A DNA stretch of 25,405 bases. Source: a virus. The position numbers and the translations under genes were made by a program. The notes under the pieces are model-generated. The model worked only from the letters and a program-made list of their open reading frames with translations, was not told the origin of the DNA and did no database searches. Every line of letters starts with the position of its first letter. Positions within the stretch are counted from its first letter, which is position 1. The DNA is taken from positions 1 through 25,405 of the IMG/VR virus record IMGVR_UViG_3300048592_001384. One strand, given 5' to 3'. This document shows positions 12,596 to 20,814 of this stretch, in pieces.

Positions 12596-14247
12596 CCGAA
12601 CCGCGGGAGCCTCACTTGCGCATCGTCTCGACGATCGAGGCTGCTGAAACGCTGGCCACAGGATCCAGTCCCGCACCCTCTATGAAGGGCAGCGGGAAGG
12701 ACAGTCCCGGGCGGGAGTTGCCTCCGTCGGGGGGTAATCGAGGGGGAGCGGGGGGCGGCGGAATTGAGTGGAGCATCGATAGTGCGTGCGCATGGCTGCC
12801 GCGCACGGATCTTGGCAACGCAGAGCGCTTCGTGAAGCGGCACGGAAAGGACTTCCTGTTCGTACCCGAGTGGGGCTGGCTGGCGTGGGACGGCAAGCGC
12901 TGGAACGCTTCTGAGGCCGACGCCATCCTCGCCCGCGCCGTGCACGAGACGATCCGCGCCATTGCGCAGGAGGCCGATGCACTCGCCGGCACGCGCGACG
13001 ACGTGATGATCGACCCCCTCAAGCGGGTGATGCTCTCCGACAAGCTGCGCGGCTGGTGCCTGGCATCACAAAGTGCAGCGCATATTACGGCCGTCGCCCG
13101 GCTCGCCCAGTCCTATCTCTCGGCTCAAAGCAGCTCCTTTGATGCGGAGGCGACTGCCCTGAACGTGCTGAACGGCACCCTGCGCTTCGCAAAATCGGAT
13201 CACGCCGACTATGTCATCTTCCACCCGCATCGGCGCGAAGATAGGATGACCAAGCTGGCTCCGGTGCAATATGATCCGGAGGCGACCTGCCCGTCCTATG
13301 ACAAGTTCCTCGCCCGTGTGCAGCCTGACGACCTGATGCGGCGGCATCTGCATGCCTGGGGCGGTCTGTCGCTCACCGCCTTGCAGGTGGCGCGCCTGGC
13401 GTTCTGGTACGGCACCGGGCGCAACGGCAAGTCAACTCTGGTTGACGCGTGGTCGCACGTGCTCGGCGATTATTCCCAGACCATTCCGATCGAGAGCTTT
13501 CTCGACCAAGGCCGCTCACGGCGCGGCGGCGAGGCGTCTCCTGATATCGCGTCGCTTCCCGGCGTGCGCTGCCTGCGCACCTCGGAGCCTGAAAAGGGCG
13601 CAAAGCTGGCGGAAAGCCTCGTCAAGCTGGTGACCGGCGGCGAGCCGTTGCGCGCACGGCACCTCAACCGGGACTTCTTCGAGTTCCGCCCCAGTTTCAA
13701 GCTCACCATGCAGGGCAACTACCGGCCCGAGGTGCGCGGCACGGATGAAGGCATCTGGGCCCGCATCCTGCTGGTGCCGTGGACGGTCATGATTCCCGCA
13801 GAGGAGCGTGACACCGGCTTGCCGCTCAAGCTGCAAGCCGAAGCCTCGGGGATACTCAACCGGCTGCTCGACGGGCTGCGCGACTATCTGGACAACGGCC
13901 TCCTGCCGCCGCATCAGGTGCTGACGGCGACGGCCGAGTATCGTGACGACTCCGACCCCATTGGACGTTTTCTCAAAGAGTGCACCGTTGCTTGCGATCC
14001 GCCGCCGCCGGACCGGCCGCAGGAAGAACGCCGCGAATCGGGATCCGAGATGTACCGGATCTATGTCGCCTGGGCCAAGGCCTATGGCGAGCGACCATGG
14101 GGCACGAAGGCTTTCTCCCGCGGCCTGCAGGATCATGGCGTGCAGCGGGTCAAGAACTCGGGGATCTTCTACCGGCATATCAGGCTCACCAAGACCGCGG
14201 CCGACTTCGCAGGGCAGGATTATGGGGACACTGACCACGAAAAGTGA
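12592..14247 (+). CDS. D5/P4-type SF3 replicative helicase
   Basis: A 551-aa protein of the phage/plasmid D5-P4 primase-helicase C-terminal family. Residues about 1-60 are a Gly/Pro/Ser-rich linker. About 60-240 form the D5_N region (FLFVPEWGWLAWDGKRW, SDKLRGW). The superfamily-3 helicase core has Walker A GTGRNGKST (274-282) and an acidic Walker-B-like SEPEKG (331-336), then QGNYRPEVRG and the family's RILLVPW segment. The C-terminal end (about 475-545) resembles a winged helix that could bind origin DNA. In phage P4 the equivalent part recognises iterons. The iteron array starts just after the stop codon, which makes it the best candidate target. Confidence 0.9.
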   Translation: MTEPREPHLRIVSTIEAAETLATGSSPAPSMKGSGKDSPGRELPPSGGNRGGAGGGGIEWSIDSACAWLPRTDLGNAERFVKRHGKDFLFVPEWGWLAWDGKRWNASEADAILARAVHETIRAIAQEADALAGTRDDVMIDPLKRVMLSDKLRGWCLASQSAAHITAVARLAQSYLSAQSSSFDAEATALNVLNGTLRFAKSDHADYVIFHPHRREDRMTKLAPVQYDPEATCPSYDKFLARVQPDDLMRRHLHAWGGLSLTALQVARLAFWYGTGRNGKSTLVDAWSHVLGDYSQTIPIESFLDQGRSRRGGEASPDIASLPGVRCLRTSEPEKGAKLAESLVKLVTGGEPLRARHLNRDFFEFRPSFKLTMQGNYRPEVRGTDEGIWARILLVPWTVMIPAEERDTGLPLKLQAEASGILNRLLDGLRDYLDNGLLPPHQVLTATAEYRDDSDPIGRFLKECTVACDPPPPDRPQEERRESGSEMYRIYVAWAKAYGERPWGTKAFSRGLQDHGVQRVKNSGIFYRHIRLTKTAADFAGQDYGDTDHEK

Positions 14248-14250
14248 TCC

Positions 14251-14280
14251 CTGCCTCCCGTCGGGAAGCAGGCAGTTTTT
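14251..14280 (+). terminator. Terminator after the helicase gene
   Basis: CTGCC (14251-14255) pairs with GGCAG (14271-14275), enclosing TCCCG/CGGGA (14256-14260 and 14262-14266) with a 4-nt bulge, followed by five T. It starts 4 nt after the helicase stop codon and includes the first iteron copy. Confidence 0.55.
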
Positions 14281-14512
14281 GCCTCCCGTGTTCAAGCCTT
14301 TGAAAACAAAGGCAACGGGAGGCACGGGAGGCACGGGAGGCAGTTTTGCAATGAAGCCTCATGGGAAAAATATTTCCATGAGATGGAACCCCCTTTCTGC
14401 TTCCCGTCCCTCCCGTTCTCATTCATCCCATTGATACAGCGGAGAATTATCTAATGTTTATCTTCCCGTCTGCCTCCCGTCTGCCTCCCGTAAGAAAGAA
14501 TGATCCTCCCGT
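14252..14512. repeat. Iteron array GCCTCCCGT, candidate replication origin
   Basis: Seven exact copies of the 9-mer GCCTCCCGT: plus strand at 14253, 14281, 14472 and 14483; minus strand at 14315, 14324 and 14333, the last three directly abutting. Degenerate copies lie at 14399 (GCTTCCCGT), 14408 (CCCTCCCGT), 14461 (TCTTCCCGT) and 14504 (TCCTCCCGT). The copies at 14470-14491 form an 11-bp tandem, CTGCCTCCCGT twice. A perfect GCCTTTG-AAAA-CAAAGGC hairpin (14296-14313) is bracketed by TGCCTCCCGT and ACGGGAGGCA. AT-rich stretches lie at about 14361-14376 and 14446-14465, the kind of sequence that melts at an origin. The array lies directly behind a D5-type helicase. Origin function is inference from layout. 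Confidence 0.7.
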
Positions 14513-15086
14513 GGTGGATTATAGAAGGGAAACCACGGCCTGGGCCGCTGTGGTGTGGGCCTATGCAGACGAGCTCGTGCTGGCGGCATCATCGGTCGGC
14601 GGCTCGAATTTCCCTTCGCCTGGTCTTGCGATGAGCGGCCTCGGCCGCGAACGCATCAGCGGCGGTCTCATCAATGGCTGGTATGAGCCCCACCCGGACG
14701 CGATGTTGATCCATGCCAAGCTGTCGGAGTGGTTCGTCCATGACAGCTATGGCCTGTGCCAGGTGATGGCTCACGCGGAAAGGCGCAAGCGTCTTCCGCC
14801 CGAGATATCCCTGCCGAGGATAAAGGTGATGCCGGTGTATGACCGTCAGGGGAATGTGCTGGTTGAGCGCAGGCGCGCGCACCGCAGCGCGAGGGTCATC
14901 ACGGAGTATTGCCTGATCGATTATGAAGGCATCGACCCTCGCCACGCAGACCGCCGTGAGAAGGCATGGCGCGACATGCATGCGATGTTCATCGCCTTCC
15001 TCGATGTCATGCAAGGCTTCTCGCTTGCCAAGTGGAAGATCACGGGCAGGGGCTTGACGAATGTCTGCGAATCATTGACAAGGTGA
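14454..15086 (+). CDS. 210-aa hypothetical protein
   Basis: A 210-aa ORF starting MFIFPSASRLPPVRKN. GGAG lies 9 nt before the ATG. The first 20 codons are part of the iteron array, so the N-terminus (SASRLPPV) is dictated by the repeats. The body contains AYADELVLAASSVGG, a repeat-free basic region (LPRIKVMPVYDRQGNVLVER) and a C-terminal helical part (RDMHAMFIAFLDVMQG). It lies between the replication and structural genes, where antitermination (Q-like) or late regulators are often found, but no motif supports that. Function unknown. Confidence 0.7.
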   Translation: MFIFPSASRLPPVRKNDPPVVDYRRETTAWAAVVWAYADELVLAASSVGGSNFPSPGLAMSGLGRERISGGLINGWYEPHPDAMLIHAKLSEWFVHDSYGLCQVMAHAERRKRLPPEISLPRIKVMPVYDRQGNVLVERRRAHRSARVITEYCLIDYEGIDPRHADRREKAWRDMHAMFIAFLDVMQGFSLAKWKITGRGLTNVCESLTR

Positions 15087-15157
15087 TCCATTGTTAGCGC
15101 CTTGCGCCTGTCAGCATAACCTGCTGCCGGGCGCTTTGCATTTGTGGGGCACCTTCC

Positions 15158-15877
15158 ATGCAGTTCGACGTCCGTTCGAACATCAAGGAAGTCTCGCGCT
15201 GGCTCGACGATGCGCAGAAAAAGCAGATCCCTTTTGCCACGGTGTATTCGCTCACCCTCACCGCCCGCGACGTCGCGTGGGAGGAAATCGGCGTCATGCA
15301 ACGGGTGTTTGACAGGCCGACGCCATACGCGCTGAACGCGCTTATGACCAAGCCTGCAACCCGGCAAAAGATGATAGCAACGGTCGAGTTCAAGGAAGGC
15401 TTCGGCGGCACGCCTGCAAAACGGTTTCTTAATCCGCACGTCAACGGCGGGCCGCGGTCGCAGAAAAGTCACGAGCTGCAGATCGCGCCGCTGATCAGCG
15501 GTTACAGCTACCTGGTCCCGGCATCTGGCTATCCGCTGAACCAGTACGGCAACCTGAATGGCGGGACAATCCGCAAGATCATCTCGCAGCTCAAGGTCTC
15601 GCGCAACGCCGACGCCAACGCCTCGCAGTCTCGCAGATCGAGGACAAAGAGGTCCGCTCAAGCATTCTTCATCCCCAAGAATGGGCGCTTCGTCATGGAG
15701 CGCAAGGGGAGAGACGTGAAGCCAATCCTGGTCGGCGTCAGGGTGCCTCGCTACACGAAGCGCTTTCCGTTCTACGAGACTGCAGCGGCCGTGGTTGCCG
15801 ACCGTCTCGCCATTAACTTCGAGGTCGCGTTCCAGCGTGCCATGGCCACCTCTGGCTACAAGGGAAAGTGGAGATAA
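15158..15877 (+). CDS. Minor tail protein Z-like protein
   Basis: A 239-aa protein that resembles lambda gpZ-type minor tail proteins. The N-terminus has FDVRSNIKEVSRWLDDAQKK and TVYSLTLTARDVAW, followed by a basic middle, then AFFIPKNGRFVMERKG and a C-terminal helix ending INFEVAFQRAM. These match the order helix, beta-rich basic core, helix expected for that family. The resemblance is moderate. In lambda, Z sits with the tail genes; here it lies before the terminase, so the name is tentative. The ATG at 15158 has no strong ribosome binding site. The 71-bp gap before it holds only a weak AGCGCC/GGCGCT inverted repeat (15096-15101 and 15130-15135). Confidence 0.55.
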   Translation: MQFDVRSNIKEVSRWLDDAQKKQIPFATVYSLTLTARDVAWEEIGVMQRVFDRPTPYALNALMTKPATRQKMIATVEFKEGFGGTPAKRFLNPHVNGGPRSQKSHELQIAPLISGYSYLVPASGYPLNQYGNLNGGTIRKIISQLKVSRNADANASQSRRSRTKRSAQAFFIPKNGRFVMERKGRDVKPILVGVRVPRYTKRFPFYETAAAVVADRLAINFEVAFQRAMATSGYKGKWR

Positions 15878-15880
15878 CTC

Positions 15881-16303
15881 ATGACCGCAATCACCGTCAC
15901 CGCCGCAAACGTGTCGCTGGTATCCGGCGATGCCTTGGGCAATTGCATCGCAGCTGCTGCCATCACCCCGGGACAGGCTGTCTATCAGCTTGACAACGGC
16001 ACGTGGGGCCTTGCCCAGGGCGATGGCACGGCAATTGAGGCGGGGTCCAACAACATCGGCGTGGCAATTGGGGGCGCATCCGCGGCAGGTCAGCGGTTCT
16101 CCGTGGCGGTTGCGCCCTGCGTCGTTGGCTTCGGCGCAGTGCTGACGGCGGGCCTGTTCTACACTGTCGGCGATACCGCCGGCGCCATCGTGCCGTCGGC
16201 CGACAATGCCTCCACCGACAAGGCCACGCTGATCGGTCAGGCCATCAGCACGTCCAGCCTCATGCTCATCCGGGCCTACAACGCAGGCGCGGTCATCGCC
16301 TAG
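15881..16303 (+). CDS. Small decoration- or cement-like protein
   Basis: A 140-aa protein rich in Ala, Gly and Val, with the run ITPGQAVYQLDNGTWGLAQG, then AGQRFSVAV, a GAVLTAGLFYTVGDTAGAI segment and a final STSSLMLIRAYNAG. This beta-rich pattern is seen in phage capsid decoration or fibre-base proteins. No catalytic motif. GGAG lies 7 nt upstream of the ATG. It follows the Z-like gene by 3 nt and precedes the terminase genes. Function is inferred from the pattern. Confidence 0.6.
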   Translation: MTAITVTAANVSLVSGDALGNCIAAAAITPGQAVYQLDNGTWGLAQGDGTAIEAGSNNIGVAIGGASAAGQRFSVAVAPCVVGFGAVLTAGLFYTVGDTAGAIVPSADNASTDKATLIGQAISTSSLMLIRAYNAGAVIA

Positions 16304-16404
16304 CCCCACCCCCCCCTTCGATGGGTCCTTCCAGCGGGCCTCCCGTCTGCGGGTAATTCAGACCGTGGGTATTCGCCAGTCTGAGCCTAAACCGAAAGCC
16401 TAAA
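16304..16404. promoter_or_regulatory. Gap upstream of terminase; possible packaging site
   Basis: This 101-bp gap holds a C8 run (16309-16316), one exact iteron copy (GCCTCCCGT at 16338-16346, part of a 13-bp match to 14472-14484), a CCCG-TCTG-CGGG hairpin, and TCAGAC/GTCTGA inverted repeats (16358-16363 and 16379-16384). In lambda the cos site lies directly before the terminase small subunit, so this is where a cos or pac site would be sought. No cos homology is visible. Confidence 0.35.
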
Positions 16405-17001
16405 ATGCTAAACACCGTCACTAAAGGGGAGTTTGCCAGACTGGTAAACCTGAGCCCCGGGCGCGTGTCGCAAATGATTTCCGAGGGCAAGCTCACGGAT
16501 TGCCTGGTGGGCGAGGGGCGCGATGCGCGGATCGATGCCGGCAAGGCGATCGAGAAGCTGAAACTGCGACGTGATTCCGGCCAGGCGCTGGGCAACGGGG
16601 CGAAGGCGACGCTCGCCGCGCCTGCTGACGTTCCATCCGCGCAACCGACAGAAAGCGACGACATCTCGCTGAAGCTGCAGCGGGCCAAGCTCCAAGAGGC
16701 GGAGTTCCGCAACCGCAAGCTCCGCGAGGAAGAGCGGGCCCGTGAGGGCTACTATGTGCGGGCCGAGGACGTCCAGGCGGAGACGGCGAAGCTCGCCACC
16801 CGCCTGCTGCAGCTTTTCGAGGGTGGATTGACCGATGTCGCCACCGAGATCTCGAGTGCCTTCAAGGTGCCGCAGCGCGACGTGCTGCACCTGCTCAAGA
16901 AACGCTTCCGCGACGTGCGGACGAACGTCTCGGCGGAACTCGCGTCTGAAGCCGCGGCCCTGCCGTCCACCATCGAAGAGCCCGAACCCATCAGCGGTTA
17001 G
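16405..17001 (+). CDS. Terminase small subunit (Nu1-like)
   Basis: A 198-aa DNA-packaging protein that would bind the packaging site and recruit the large subunit. The N-terminal 40 residues are a winged HTH of the gpNu1 type (TKGEFARLVNLSPGRVSQMI, SEGKL). About 80-115 is a charged coiled coil (KLQRAKLQEAEFRNRKLREE), and the C-terminus is helical. Length is close to lambda Nu1 (181 aa). The ATG at 16405 lacks a strong ribosome binding site. It lies 8 nt before the large subunit gene. Confidence 0.85.
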   Translation: MLNTVTKGEFARLVNLSPGRVSQMISEGKLTDCLVGEGRDARIDAGKAIEKLKLRRDSGQALGNGAKATLAAPADVPSAQPTESDDISLKLQRAKLQEAEFRNRKLREEERAREGYYVRAEDVQAETAKLATRLLQLFEGGLTDVATEISSAFKVPQRDVLHLLKKRFRDVRTNVSAELASEAAALPSTIEEPEPISG

Positions 17002-17009
17002 ATCCAGAC

Positions 17010-18956
17010 ATGCCCACTGTCCTTGCACATGCCGCAGCCCTGATGCTGGCGGCGGCGTCGGCTGTCATCCAGCCGCCCGAGGCCGTTGCCTATGAGCGCT
17101 GGGCTGTCGAGAACATCGTCTACCGTGGCGGACCGCTGCCGGGCCCCTACAACCCGTCGACCTTCCCGTTCTATTCGGAGATCCTGAAAGCCCTCGGGCC
17201 AGAGGATCCCTGCCGCGTCGTGACCTTCAAGAAGTCTGCCCAGGTGGGCGGGACGGAGCTCGCCAACGTGTTCACCCTTGGCACACAGGCCATGGATCCG
17301 TGCGACTTCATGTATATCCACCCGACAGAGGAAAACGCCTCGCGCTGGTCAAAGCTCAAGCTGACGCCGATGCTCAAGGGAACGACGTCGATTGCGCAGC
17401 ACTTTCCGGACAAGTCGCGCGACGGCGGCGACTCGGTCAGCTTCAAGCAGCGCCTCGACGGGCGGGGGTCGATCCTCATCTCGGGGGCCAACTCGCCGGC
17501 CTCGCTCTCGATGGTGTCGATCGGGCGCCAGGTGCAGGACGACCTCTCGAAGTGGGAGGCAACGCCCATGGGCGACCCGGAGACCATGGCCGACTCCCGG
17601 TCGCGCGCCTTCACCTTTGCGAAGATCTTCAAGATCTCGACGCCGCTGGTCAATCCCGGTTGCAAGATCTCACGCAACTTCGAGCAGGGCAGTCAGGAGT
17701 ACTACCACGTGCCGTGCCCGCATTGCGGCTACCTGCATGTGCTCGAATGGGCAAACATGCTTGCGAACCTCGATGAGGAGCATCCAGAGCAGGCGCACTT
17801 CAGCTGCCCGGAATGCGGTGGCATCATCGAGGAACATCACCGCGCCGAGATGGTGCGGCCCGAGAGCGAGGGCGGCAAGGCTCGGTGGATCGCGAAGAAT
17901 CCGGAGGCTGCACGGTATCATCGAAGCTTCTGGCTGTGGTCGGCCTATGGCCCGCTGCAGCGGTGGGAAGAAATCGCGCGTGAGTGGCTGCGCGCCAAAG
18001 GCGACCCAAAACAGGAACAGGTCTTCCTCAATGACAGCGCCGGGCTTGCCTACGATGCCAAGGGTGAAGCGCCGCCATGGGAGGAGATCCGCGACCGCGC
18101 GGCCAACGCGACGCTCGAGCGCGGCAGGATCGTCCAGTGGGCGGCCGTGGTGACGCTCGGCATCGACTGCCAGGCGGATCGCGTCGAGTGGCAGGCCGTA
18201 GCCTGGGGGAGAGACTACCGCCGGCATGTGATCGACACGGGGATTATCACCGGCCACATCAAGGAACCGAACACAATGGCCGCCCTCGACCAGCTGGTCG
18301 GCATGTCGTGGCGCCACGAAAGCGGCCGCATGATCGCGATCGACAGGACGGCGATCGACGGCAACGCCTGGACCGAAGACGTGTGGGCATGGGCGCGCCG
18401 TCATCCGGCATCGCGCGTCATGATGGTGCGCGGCGTCGGCCACGAGGCGGCACCCCGGCTGATGAAGGTCCGCAAGGAGCGCAGCCGCACCGGACAGCTG
18501 CTGAAGTATGCAGGCCGCTTCTACAACATGGGCACCAGCCCGATGAAGATGGCGCTCTACAGGAACCTGACGAAGACCGATCCGCTGGCCTATGGCTACG
18601 TGAGCTTCCCGACGGGCCTCGAGGACGAATACTTCCGCCAGCTGACGGCTGAGAGCCGCAAAGCCGTCAGGCGCCGGGACGGATTCACCGTCTGGCAGTG
18701 GGTGAAGGATCCGACGCAGCGCAACGAGATGCTGGATACCATGGTCCAAGCGGAGGCGGCGGCCGAACACCTGGGCGTGTTCGTGATGGGCGAGAAGCAC
18801 TGGAGTGCGATCGAGGCCACGCGCGCAGCTCCGCTGCAAGACGCGCAAATGGATCTGGAGGACCTGATGAGGCCGGCAACGCCGCAGCAAGCATTGGCCG
18901 CGCCTGTCACGGCTCGGAAGCCCGGCCGCAAAGTCAGATCGAAGGGGCTGTCCTGA
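17010..18956 (+). CDS. terL: Terminase large subunit, GpA family
   Basis: A 648-aa packaging ATPase and endonuclease of the lambda GpA family. The ATPase has a Walker-A-like KKSAQVGGTE (74-83), corresponding to lambda's KSARVG motif. A CPHCG/CPECG zinc-binding pair lies at about 235-270, typical of this subfamily. The nuclease half starts near GIDCQADRVEWQ, and AIDRTAIDGNAW may hold metal-binding acids. It would cut concatemeric DNA and drive it into the prohead through the portal. Length is as usual for GpA (about 640 aa). The end overlaps the gpW-like start (TGATG). Basic C-terminal tail (ARKPGRKVRSKG). Confidence 0.96.
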   Translation: MPTVLAHAAALMLAAASAVIQPPEAVAYERWAVENIVYRGGPLPGPYNPSTFPFYSEILKALGPEDPCRVVTFKKSAQVGGTELANVFTLGTQAMDPCDFMYIHPTEENASRWSKLKLTPMLKGTTSIAQHFPDKSRDGGDSVSFKQRLDGRGSILISGANSPASLSMVSIGRQVQDDLSKWEATPMGDPETMADSRSRAFTFAKIFKISTPLVNPGCKISRNFEQGSQEYYHVPCPHCGYLHVLEWANMLANLDEEHPEQAHFSCPECGGIIEEHHRAEMVRPESEGGKARWIAKNPEAARYHRSFWLWSAYGPLQRWEEIAREWLRAKGDPKQEQVFLNDSAGLAYDAKGEAPPWEEIRDRAANATLERGRIVQWAAVVTLGIDCQADRVEWQAVAWGRDYRRHVIDTGIITGHIKEPNTMAALDQLVGMSWRHESGRMIAIDRTAIDGNAWTEDVWAWARRHPASRVMMVRGVGHEAAPRLMKVRKERSRTGQLLKYAGRFYNMGTSPMKMALYRNLTKTDPLAYGYVSFPTGLEDEYFRQLTAESRKAVRRRDGFTVWQWVKDPTQRNEMLDTMVQAEAAAEHLGVFVMGEKHWSAIEATRAAPLQDAQMDLEDLMRPATPQQALAAPVTARKPGRKVRSKGLS

Positions 18957-19180
18957 TGGCCGGCGTGACACTTGCCGTTGCTCAAGCGCAGCTTGAGCTG
19001 TGGCTTGCCGCCGACGCCGCCGTGGCGAGCGGCCAGAGCTATTCGATCAAGGACCGGTCGCTGAGCCGTGCCGATGCAGCCGAGATCACGAACAAGATCG
19101 AATACTGGAATGGCTGGGTGCAGAGGCTGTCGCGCGCAGCCTCGGGCCGCGGCCGCACGCGCTACGTGGTGAACGAATGA
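18956..19180 (+). CDS. gpW-like head-tail joining protein
   Basis: A 74-aa protein between terminase and portal, the position of lambda gpW. Features: an N-terminal helix TLAVAQAQLELWLAADAAVA, the hairpin GQSYSIKDRSLSRADAAEI, and a final helix KIEYWNGWVQRL. These are characteristic of small phage joining proteins of this type (DUF6148/gpW-like). It would close the capsid portal before tail attachment. It overlaps the terminase stop (TGATG) and the portal start (ATGA). Confidence 0.85.
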   Translation: MAGVTLAVAQAQLELWLAADAAVASGQSYSIKDRSLSRADAAEITNKIEYWNGWVQRLSRAASGRGRTRYVVNE

Positions 19181-20814
19181 AAACGGTCAAGTTCGGGCGG
19201 AAGCAGGTTACGGTCCCGTGGACCCTTGCCGACCGCCTGGTGGAATGGGCAAGCCCGGCTGCGGGCATGGAACGGCTCAGAAGCCGGGTCATGATGGCCG
19301 AGGCCGGTGGCTACAGCGGCGGCAAACGCGACCGCCGCGCCACCCGCAACTGGCGGCCCAAGCAGACCTCGGTCAACGAGGAGCTCGCGGCCGATCTTCC
19401 GGATCTGCGCTCCCGCTCTCGTGACCTGGCGCGGAATGTGCCTATTGCTACAGGGGCCATCAATACGGTCGTCACGTCCGTCGTGGGCGATGGCCTCGTG
19501 CTGCAGTCGCAGGTCGATCGTGAGGCCCTCGGGCTCTCGGTCGACCAGGCCGAGACGTGGCAGCGCCAGGCGGAACGCGAGTTCGCAATCTGGGCGCGCC
19601 GCCCCGATTTCTCGTCGCGGCTGAACTTCGACGAAATGCAGACCTTGATCTTGCGCGCGGTGCTGGAATCTGGCGACGTTCTCGTGGCGCGCCGCCGCCG
19701 CCTGGACATCGCCGACACCTATGGGCTCAAGCTCCAGATCATCGAGGCGGATCGCCTGTCGAATCCGAACAACCGGCAGAACACGCCTGGGATGGTCGAC
19801 GGGGTCGAGCTGGACACCGACGGCGTACCGGTGGCCTATCACATCTCGACCAGGCATCCGGATGACACGGGCAACGGCGTCAACCGGGACTGGCGCCGTT
19901 ACGCTGCCGGCAACACGGCGACCGGGACTCCGCTGATCCTGCACCTGTTTCACCAGATGCGTCCCGACCAGGCGCGCGGCATTCCCTACCTGTCGCCGGT
20001 CATCGAGGCCATCAAGCAGCTGGGTGACTATGGGGAAGCGGAAATCCGCGCCGCGGTCATCTCAGCGATGTTCACGGTGTTCGTGAAGCCTGCGTCTCTG
20101 GAAGGTGCCGGGGATCCAAGCCTGATCGGTTCCAATGATGCAGCCTCAAATGTCGATCCAGGCTCGGAGATCGCGCTCGGCAATGGCGCCATTGTCGATC
20201 TGGCGCCCGGCGAGGACGTGACCTTCGCGGATCCGAAGCGCCCGAATACCGCGTTCGACGCTTTTGTGACGGCCATGTCGAGGCACATCGGCGTGGCGCT
20301 CGAGCTGCCCTATGAGCTGTTGCTCAAGTCGTTTACGGCCTCCTATTCGGCCTCTCGCGCCGCCCTCGAGATGGCGTGGCAGATGTTCCGCATGCGGCGA
20401 TCGTGGCTGGCGTGGAAGTTCTGCCAGCCGGTCTATGAATGGGTCATAACCGAGGCCGTGGCGTCAGGGCGTCTCGTCGCGCCTGGGTACTTCGACGACC
20501 CCGTGGTGCGGGAGGCGTGGCTCGGATCGGACTGGATTGGACCGTCACGCATTCAGCTTGATCCCTACAAGGAAGCCAGCGCGGATCAGATCGACCTGCA
20601 GATGCGGACAAAGACTCGGGCGCAGATCATCATGGAGCGCACGGGCGGCAGCTTCGAGGCCAAGCACGCGCAGCTCGTGCGGGAGCAGCGCCTGGCGCTG
20701 GCCGATGGCATCATCACCGAGCCCACCGTCGGGCAGGCCATCCAGGGCGCGCAAGGCCCGCAGGGTCAGCAAGGCGCGCCGAACCAGGACCAGACGGAAG
20801 GGGAACAGGAATGA
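19177..20814 (+). CDS. Portal protein, lambda GpB type
   Basis: A 545-aa portal protein that forms the ring at one capsid vertex for DNA entry and tail attachment. Recognisable regions are the basic N-terminal part with RDLARNVPIATGAINTVV, the GDGLVLQSQVD strand, LQIIEADRLSNPNN, RGIPYLSPVIEAIKQLGDY, and the helical crown (SYSASRAALEMAWQMFRMRR). The C-terminus has a Gly/Gln/Pro collagen-like stretch (GAQGPQGQQGAPNQ). The frame is open upstream to 19000, but the ATG at 19177 overlaps the gpW-like stop and is preferred. Length is normal for Phage_portal_2. Confidence 0.95.
   Translation: MKTVKFGRKQVTVPWTLADRLVEWASPAAGMERLRSRVMMAEAGGYSGGKRDRRATRNWRPKQTSVNEELAADLPDLRSRSRDLARNVPIATGAINTVVTSVVGDGLVLQSQVDREALGLSVDQAETWQRQAEREFAIWARRPDFSSRLNFDEMQTLILRAVLESGDVLVARRRRLDIADTYGLKLQIIEADRLSNPNNRQNTPGMVDGVELDTDGVPVAYHISTRHPDDTGNGVNRDWRRYAAGNTATGTPLILHLFHQMRPDQARGIPYLSPVIEAIKQLGDYGEAEIRAAVISAMFTVFVKPASLEGAGDPSLIGSNDAASNVDPGSEIALGNGAIVDLAPGEDVTFADPKRPNTAFDAFVTAMSRHIGVALELPYELLLKSFTASYSASRAALEMAWQMFRMRRSWLAWKFCQPVYEWVITEAVASGRLVAPGYFDDPVVREAWLGSDWIGPSRIQLDPYKEASADQIDLQMRTKTRAQIIMERTGGSFEAKHAQLVREQRLALADGIITEPTVGQAIQGAQGPQGQQGAPNQDQTEGEQE

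Noticed and set aside
14360-14380. CATGGGAAA/TTTCCATG inverted repeat considered as a terminator
   Set aside because: No T tract follows; it is better seen as an AT-rich palindrome within the iteron region.
14252-14512. CRISPR array reading of the short repeats
   Set aside because: Repeats are 9-11 bp, occur in both orientations and lack uniform spacers; there are no cas genes.
15096-15135. AGCGCC/GGCGCT inverted repeat before the Z-like gene
   Set aside because: Six base pairs with a 28-nt loop and no T tract are too weak to call a terminator or packaging site.
14921-16309. 462-codon minus-strand ORF
   Set aside because: It covers three plus-strand genes with good spacing and start signals, and it shows no domain.
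17670-18971. 433-codon minus-strand ORF opposite the terminase
   Set aside because: Shadow of a gene with unmistakable terminase motifs.
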